From: JANNOG01 sp050329835
GTDB taxonomy: Bacteria; Actinomycetota; Actinomycetes; Actinomycetales; JBBAYJ01
Length of the DNA: 26,786 nt
Direction of reading: 5' to 3'
NCBI GenBank assembly: GCA_050329835.1
Contig: JBHJOJ010000277.1
Location: 1-26,786 of the forward strand
Below, piece by piece: positions 22,588-26,786 of this stretch. The position numbers and the translations under genes were made by a program. Within the stretch, counting starts at the first letter, position 1. Each line of letters opens with the position of its first letter. Under the pieces are notes generated by a model. That model was not told the DNA's origin. It saw nothing but the letters and a program-made list of their open reading frames with translations, and ran no database searches.

Positions 22588-24093
22588 ATGGACCTCGGCC
22601 AGCTCGCGCTCGGTCTGGAGACCGCGCTGCAGTGGGAGAACGTCCTCGTCTGCCTGCTCGGGGTCACCCTGGGCACCGCCGTCGGCGTGCTCCCCGGGAT
22701 CGGGCCCACCGCCACCGTGGCGCTCCTGCTGCCCGTCACCTTCAGCTTCGACCCGGTCGCCTCGCTCATCATGCTGGCCGGCGTCTACTACGGGGCCCAG
22801 TACGGCGGGTCGACGACGGCGATCCTGCTCAACCTGCCCGGCGAGTCGTCCGCGGCGGTGACCGCGCTGGACGGCCACCAGATGGCACGGCAGGGCAGGG
22901 CCGGGTTCGCGCTGGCGACGGCCGCGCTCGGGTCCTTCGTGGCCGGCACCCTGGCGACCGCCGTGCTCGCCCTGTTCGCGCCGCCGCTGGCGGACCTCGC
23001 GCTGCGGTTCGGGCCGGCCGAGTACGTCGGGCTCGTGGTCCTCGGCCTCATCGCCTCGGTCGCGCTCGCCCGGGGGTCCGTCGTCAAGGCGCTGGCCATG
23101 ATCGTGCTCGGGCTGCTGCTGGGCACCATCGGGCAGGACCTGGCCACCGGGACGCCGCGCTTCACCTTCGGGGTGCGGGAGCTCTACGGCGGCCTGGACT
23201 TCGTGTCCCTCGCCGTCGGCCTGTTCGGGCTCGCCGAGATCATCCGGAATCTCGAGCGCCGGGACGGCGCGGGCAGCCTCGTCACCCGGAAGGTGTCGAA
23301 CCTCTGGCCGAGCTGGGCCGAGCTGCGTCGGATCACGCCCCCGGTGCTGCGCGGCACCGCCCTCGGCTCGGCCCTCGGGGTGCTCCCGGGCGGCGGGCAC
23401 GTCCTGGCCTCGTTCACGTCGTACTCGCTGGAGAAGCGCATCTCCCGGCACCCCGAGCGGTTCGGGCGCGGGGCGGTCGAGGGCGTCGCGGGACCCGAGT
23501 CCGCCAACAACGCCGCGGCCCAGACCTCGTTCATCCCCCTGCTCACCCTCGGGCTGCCGGCCCACCCGGTGATGGCGCTCCTGGTCGGCGCGTTCATCAT
23601 CCAGGGGATCGTCCCGGGCCCCAACGTCATCGACGACCAGCCGGAGCTGGTCTGGGGCCTCATCGCCTCGATGTGGGTGGGCAACCTCCTGCTGGTGCTG
23701 CTCAACCTGCCGCTCATCGGGATCTGGGTCCGGATGATCACGGTGCCGTACGACGTGCTCTTCCCCGCCGTCATCGTGGTCGCCTGCCTCGGCACCTACT
23801 CGATCGGCCTCAACCCCTGGGACGTGTTCGTCGTCGCGCTGGTCGGCCTGCTGGGGTACGCGCTGTTCCGGTGGGGGTGCGAGCCGGCGCCCCTGCTGCT
23901 GGGCTTCGTCCTCGGGCCGCTGCTGGAGGAGAACCTCCGCCGCGCCATGATCATCTCCCGGGGCGACCCGTCGGTCTTCGTGACACGGCCGATCTCGGCG
24001 GTCCTGCTGGCGCTGGCGGTCGCGATCCTCGCCGTGTCGGTGCTCCCGATGATCCGGCGCCGGCGCCAGGAGGTCTTCAGCGAGGAGGACTGA
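22588..24093 (+). CDS. tctA: TctA-type large membrane permease
   Basis: 501 residues, the normal TctA length, mostly hydrophobic with about 10-12 helices. Signatures are GVLPGIGPTATVALLLP (33-49) and YYGAQYGGSTTAILLNLPGE (67-86), with the second inverted half containing LGVLPGGGHVLASF and PESANNAAAQTSFIPLLTLG. It is the ion-driven transport channel of the system in the inner membrane. The ATG follows the tctB stop by 3 bp. The C-terminus (RRRRQEVFSEED) is cytoplasmic, and the last 17 bp overlap the 3' end of the convergent response regulator gene. Confidence 0.96.
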   Translation: MDLGQLALGLETALQWENVLVCLLGVTLGTAVGVLPGIGPTATVALLLPVTFSFDPVASLIMLAGVYYGAQYGGSTTAILLNLPGESSAAVTALDGHQMARQGRAGFALATAALGSFVAGTLATAVLALFAPPLADLALRFGPAEYVGLVVLGLIASVALARGSVVKALAMIVLGLLLGTIGQDLATGTPRFTFGVRELYGGLDFVSLAVGLFGLAEIIRNLERRDGAGSLVTRKVSNLWPSWAELRRITPPVLRGTALGSALGVLPGGGHVLASFTSYSLEKRISRHPERFGRGAVEGVAGPESANNAAAQTSFIPLLTLGLPAHPVMALLVGAFIIQGIVPGPNVIDDQPELVWGLIASMWVGNLLLVLLNLPLIGIWVRMITVPYDVLFPAVIVVACLGTYSIGLNPWDVFVVALVGLLGYALFRWGCEPAPLLLGFVLGPLLEENLRRAMIISRGDPSVFVTRPISAVLLALAVAILAVSVLPMIRRRRQEVFSEED

Positions 24094-24805
24094 CCCGGCC
24101 CGCCGGGGCGGCGAGCGCCCGCCCCGCCCGCCAGGCGTACTGCACCTCCGGGCGGCCCGTCCCCCCGGCCCGCAGGGACCGGACGGCCAGGCCGGTGTCG
24201 GCCAGGTGCTCCAGGTACCGGCGCGCAGTGACGCGCGACGTCTCCAGCAGCTCGGCCACCTCGGTCGCCGACACCGGCCCCGCCGCCTCCCGCAGCCCCG
24301 CCGTGCACGCCTCGAGGCGCTCCCGGCTCAATCCCTTCGGGGGCGCGGAGGCCGCGGCCGAGGTGCGCAGCGTGTCGAGAAGGCCGTCGATCTCGGTCTG
24401 GACGACCTGGTCGGGAGCCGCGCCGAGGCGCCTGCGGTAATCGGCGTACTGCTCGAGGCGGGCCCGGAACATCGCGAACGTGAACGGCTTGAGCAGGTAG
24501 AGGACGACCCCGTGGGCGGCCGCCCGCCGCACCACGGCCAGGTCCCGGGCGGCCGTCACGGCGATGACGTCGCACAGGTGGCCCGCCGCGCGCAGCCCCT
24601 GGAGCAGGGACAGGCCGTGGCCGTCGGCCAGGTGCATGTCGAGCAGCACGAGGTCGACCGGGCCGTGCCGGGCGAAGTGCCGGACGGCCTCCGGCTCCGA
24701 CGCGACCGTGCCGGCAACCTCGAAGCCGGGGACCCGACGGACGTACTCGGCGTGGGCCCGGGCGACCCGGGGCTCGTCCTCGACCACCAGGACCGAGACC
24801 GTCAC
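24077..24805 (-). CDS. CitB/DcuR-type response regulator
   Basis: 242 residues from GTG 24805, overlapping the kinase stop (GTGA). The receiver domain (1-120) has E9/D10, the phospho-acceptor D56 in LLDMHL, T84 and K106 in LLKPF. A linker leads to a helix-turn-helix at about 178-200 (VSATEVAELLETSRVTARRYLEHL), the CitB/DcuR/DpiA output layout. These regulators activate carboxylate transport and metabolism genes. Convergent arrangement with tctCBA makes the transporter the likely target. The 3' end overlaps tctA by 17 bp. Confidence 0.93.
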   Translation of the reverse strand: MTVSVLVVEDEPRVARAHAEYVRRVPGFEVAGTVASEPEAVRHFARHGPVDLVLLDMHLADGHGLSLLQGLRAAGHLCDVIAVTAARDLAVVRRAAAHGVVLYLLKPFTFAMFRARLEQYADYRRRLGAAPDQVVQTEIDGLLDTLRTSAAASAPPKGLSRERLEACTAGLREAAGPVSATEVAELLETSRVTARRYLEHLADTGLAVRSLRAGGTGRPEVQYAWRAGRALAAPAGRVSPPR

Positions 24806-26514
24806 GGCACCGGCTCCCGGTCCGGTGCCCGCCCAGGGGCGGACTCGGCGGCGGGCTCGGAGGCGTGCCCGGGGGACCCGTCGGGCGCCCGGCCCAGGGT
24901 GACGGCCAGCTCGGCGCCCCCGAGCCCGGAACGGCCGATGGTGACGGCGCCGTGACGGCGCCGCGCGATCCGGGCGACGAGGGCGAGTCCGACGCCGCGC
25001 CCGGCCCCGTCCGGTCCGGCCTTCGTCGTCCACCCGCGCTCGAGGACGCGGGCGGCCTGGTCCGGGGTCATGCCCGGGCCGCTGTCGGACACGACGACGC
25101 CGAGCCGGTCCGGCGAGCCGTCGAGGTGGACGACGACGCGCCGGTCGTCGCGCCCGGCCACCGCGTCGAGGGCGTTGTCGACGAGGTTGCCGACCACGGT
25201 GACGAGCTCCCGGGTGGTGACCGTGCCGGGCTCCGGTGACAGCGGGGGGAGCCGCCCGGTGACGGTCAGCCGGACGCCGCGCTCGGCGGCCTCGGCCGAC
25301 TTGCCGACCAGCAGGGCGGCGACCACGGGCTCCCCGGTGGCCTCGACCAGCCGGTCGGTGAGCAGCTGGGCGATCTGCAGCTCCTCGGTGGCGAACGCGA
25401 CCGCCTCGTCCTGGCGACCCATCTCCACCAGTGAGACCACGGTGTGCAGCCGGTTCGCGGCCTCGTGGGTCTGCGCCCGCAGCGACTCGGTGAGCCCGCG
25501 GACGACGTCGAGCTCCCCGGTGAGGGCCTGCAGCTCGGTGTGGTCCCGCAGGGTGAGCACCGCCCCCACCTCGCGGCCCTCCCAGTAGGCCGGCGACGAG
25601 CTGGCCAGCAGCACCCGGTCGCCGGTGACATACAGCTCGTCGGCGTCCGGCACGTCCGCCGTGGCGGTGGCGGCCAGCGCCGGCGGCAGGCCGAGCTCCT
25701 CGACCGAGCGGCCGACGGCGTCCTCCGGCAGGTCGAGCAGCCGGCGGGCCTCGTCGTTGACCAGCTGGACCCGGCCGTGGCCGTCGACCAGCAACAGCCC
25801 CTCGCGCACGGCGTGCAGCACGGCCCGGTAGTACTCGTACATCCGGGTGATCTCCTGCTCGCCCAGGCCGTGGGTCTGCCGGCGAAGCCGGTGGTTGATG
25901 AGCCACGCCCCGGCCAGCCCCACCCCGAGGACGGCGAGCGCGGCGAGCAGGACGTTGCGCAGCTCGTCGAGCAGGGCCGCGTCGATGGAGTCGAGGGCGA
26001 CCCCGACGGCCACCACGGCGACGACGTCGCCGGTCTCGCCCGCGTACACGGGGGCCACGGCCCGGACCGAGGCGCCCAGCGCCCCGTCGTAGTCCTCGAC
26101 CGTCACCTCGCCCTGCGTCGCCGACACCGCCGCGCCGGCCAGCTCGGTCGGGTCGCCGCCGGCGGGGGCGGCCGTGGCGGACCGGTCGAGGTCCATGATG
26201 CTGACGAAGTCGACGTCCGCCTCGCGGCGGACCCCGCCCTCGAGCAGGCGCAGGGTCTGGGACGCGTCCTCGGTCCCGAGGACGTCCCGCACCAGCGTCG
26301 TCCGGGCGACGGACAGGGCCACGGCGACGGCCCGGTCGCGGGCGTCGTCGCGGACGTCGCGACGGGCGTCCAGGACCGCGAGCCCGACCGCGGTGACGAC
26401 GAGCACCACGACGACGAGCGCCTGCAGCAGCAGCACGCGGCGCGCGACCGAGCGCTCGGCTCCCCGTCGAGGCCTCACCCGGCGAGTGTGACCCGGCCGG
26501 ACGGCGGCGTCCAC
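24802..26514 (-). CDS. CitA/DcuS-type sensor histidine kinase
   Basis: 570 residues from GTG 26514, chosen over an in-frame GTG at 26478 because GGAGGA (26525-26520) is 5 bases upstream. Order: membrane helix (about 26-48), extracytoplasmic sensor domain (49-185), second helix (186-207), PAS (about 228-335), then H350 in LRAQTHEAANRLHTVVSL, N box GNLVDNALDA (442-451), G1 DSGPGM (477-482) and G2 GRGVGL (505-510). The family senses citrate or C4-dicarboxylates outside the cell. The sensor strand reads MDLDRSATAAP where CitA/DcuS carry Arg-x-x-His-Pro, so the Arg stays but the His is lost. A Pro/Ala/Glu-rich tail follows the ATPase domain. Confidence 0.94.
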   Translation of the reverse strand: MDAAVRPGHTRRVRPRRGAERSVARRVLLLQALVVVVLVVTAVGLAVLDARRDVRDDARDRAVAVALSVARTTLVRDVLGTEDASQTLRLLEGGVRREADVDFVSIMDLDRSATAAPAGGDPTELAGAAVSATQGEVTVEDYDGALGASVRAVAPVYAGETGDVVAVVAVGVALDSIDAALLDELRNVLLAALAVLGVGLAGAWLINHRLRRQTHGLGEQEITRMYEYYRAVLHAVREGLLLVDGHGRVQLVNDEARRLLDLPEDAVGRSVEELGLPPALAATATADVPDADELYVTGDRVLLASSSPAYWEGREVGAVLTLRDHTELQALTGELDVVRGLTESLRAQTHEAANRLHTVVSLVEMGRQDEAVAFATEELQIAQLLTDRLVEATGEPVVAALLVGKSAEAAERGVRLTVTGRLPPLSPEPGTVTTRELVTVVGNLVDNALDAVAGRDDRRVVVHLDGSPDRLGVVVSDSGPGMTPDQAARVLERGWTTKAGPDGAGRGVGLALVARIARRRHGAVTIGRSGLGGAELAVTLGRAPDGSPGHASEPAAESAPGRAPDREPVP

Positions 26515-26519
26515 AGAGA

Positions 26520-26525
26520 TCCTCC
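26520..26525 (-). promoter_or_regulatory. Ribosome binding site GGAGGA that fixes the kinase start
   Basis: GGAGGA lies 5 bases before GTG 26514 and inside the 16-bp gap to the ABC-F stop. It supports the longer kinase N-terminus and possible read-through from the upstream gene. Confidence 0.8.
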
Positions 26526-26530
26526 GGCGG

Positions 26531-26786
26531 TCAGGCCGTCTCGACGACGGCCATGACCTCCAGCCAGCGCTCCTCCAGCTCGTCCTTCTCGGCATCCGCC
26601 CGGCGGAGCTCGCCGTCCAGGCGGAGCACCGCCTCGGCGTCGGTGGCGTTCGCCGCCAGCTCCCCGTGCAGCCGGGCGATCTCGGCCTCGGCGCGCTCCA
26701 GCCGCCGCTCCACGCGGGCCGCCTCCTTGCGCGCCGCGCGCACCTCGGCCGCGCCGGGGCCCGCGGCACCGGCCGGGCGGGGGGCG
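26531..26786 (-). CDS. C-terminal fragment of an ABC-F-type ATPase
   Basis: Only the last 84 codons are inside the window. They encode an Ala/Gly/Pro-rich linker (APRPAGAAGPGAAE) followed by a charged coiled coil (KEAARVERRLERAEAEIARL, then ADAEKDELEERWLEV), the C-terminal domain that follows the second nucleotide-binding domain in many ABC-F ribosome-associated ATPases. The ATPase domains are outside, so the call rests on this domain alone. The stop is 16 bp before the histidine kinase start on the same strand. Confidence 0.7.
   Translation of the reverse strand, partial: APRPAGAAGPGAAEVRAARKEAARVERRLERAEAEIARLHGELAANATDAEAVLRLDGELRRADAEKDELEERWLEVMAVVETA

Noticed and set aside
19966..23565. 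1199-codon minus-strand frame across tetR and tctCBA
   Set aside because: Antisense to four well-supported genes and of biased composition, so a shadow frame.
18309..24440. A 2043-codon open frame on the plus strand
   Set aside because: It lies antisense to prs and glmU, runs through the tRNA and out of frame through tetR and tctCBA. Its translation is low-complexity Arg/Gly/Pro/Ala, the usual result of high-GC shadow frames.

Overview
The window is very GC-rich chromosomal DNA (GC at almost every third codon position, frequent GTG starts, many 4-bp ATGA/GTGA gene overlaps), typical of an actinobacterium. The order pth, rplY, prs, glmU, tRNA-Gln and then a divergent TetR gene matches, from memory, the pth-to-Rv1019 region of mycobacteria (without lpqT). 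An LAxTG-type sortase substrate also fits a high-GC Gram-positive. The genus cannot be fixed from this sequence; a Pseudonocardiales- or Geodermatophilales-like host is a guess.

Layout. (1) 1-13071, minus strand: a surface or extracellular polysaccharide operon read right to left. It encodes a polyprenyl-phosphate sugar-1-phosphate transferase, a WbpD-like N-acetyltransferase with a zinc-ribbon tail, a 1604-residue secreted protein (N,N-dimethylformamidase-beta-like domain followed by four DUF4082 and several Ig-like modules), a Gfo/Idh/MocA dehydrogenase, an SDR epimerase, a DegT-type aminotransferase, a NeuD/PglD-like acetyltransferase, a second DegT-type aminotransferase and a family 2 glycosyltransferase that runs off the left edge. 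Most junctions overlap by 4 bp, so the genes are probably translationally coupled. Together they suggest synthesis of N-acylated amino (possibly 2,3-diamino) sugars, initiation of a lipid-linked repeat unit, and a secreted enzyme or adhesin that may act on the product. (2) 13311-14365, plus strand, divergent: a PqqD-like protein and an HprK-like P-loop kinase, overlapping by 4 bp. No precursor peptide, cyclase or PQQ gene lies beside them. (3) 14630-15493, minus: a sortase-anchored (LALTG) surface protein. A related roughly 50-nt noncoding element lies on each side of it. (4) 15719-19814, minus: housekeeping genes pth, rplY, prs and glmU, with an inverted/direct repeat cluster and a nested hairpin between prs and rplY, then tRNA-Gln(TTG). 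(5) 20092-20763, plus: TetR regulator. (6) 20953-24093, plus: tripartite tricarboxylate transporter tctC-tctB-tctA, facing a convergent CitA/CitB-type two-component system (24077-26514, minus). That system follows the truncated 3' end of an ABC-F-type gene (26531-26786).

The least ordinary parts are the PqqD/HprK-like pair facing the polysaccharide operon, the giant modular secreted protein inside that operon, and three noncoding structures: the duplicated element around the LAxTG gene, the 27-bp repeat trio between prs and rplY, and the hairpin touching the rplY ribosome binding site. No CRISPR array, transposase, integrase or rRNA gene was seen. No gene-free gap exceeds about 285 bp.
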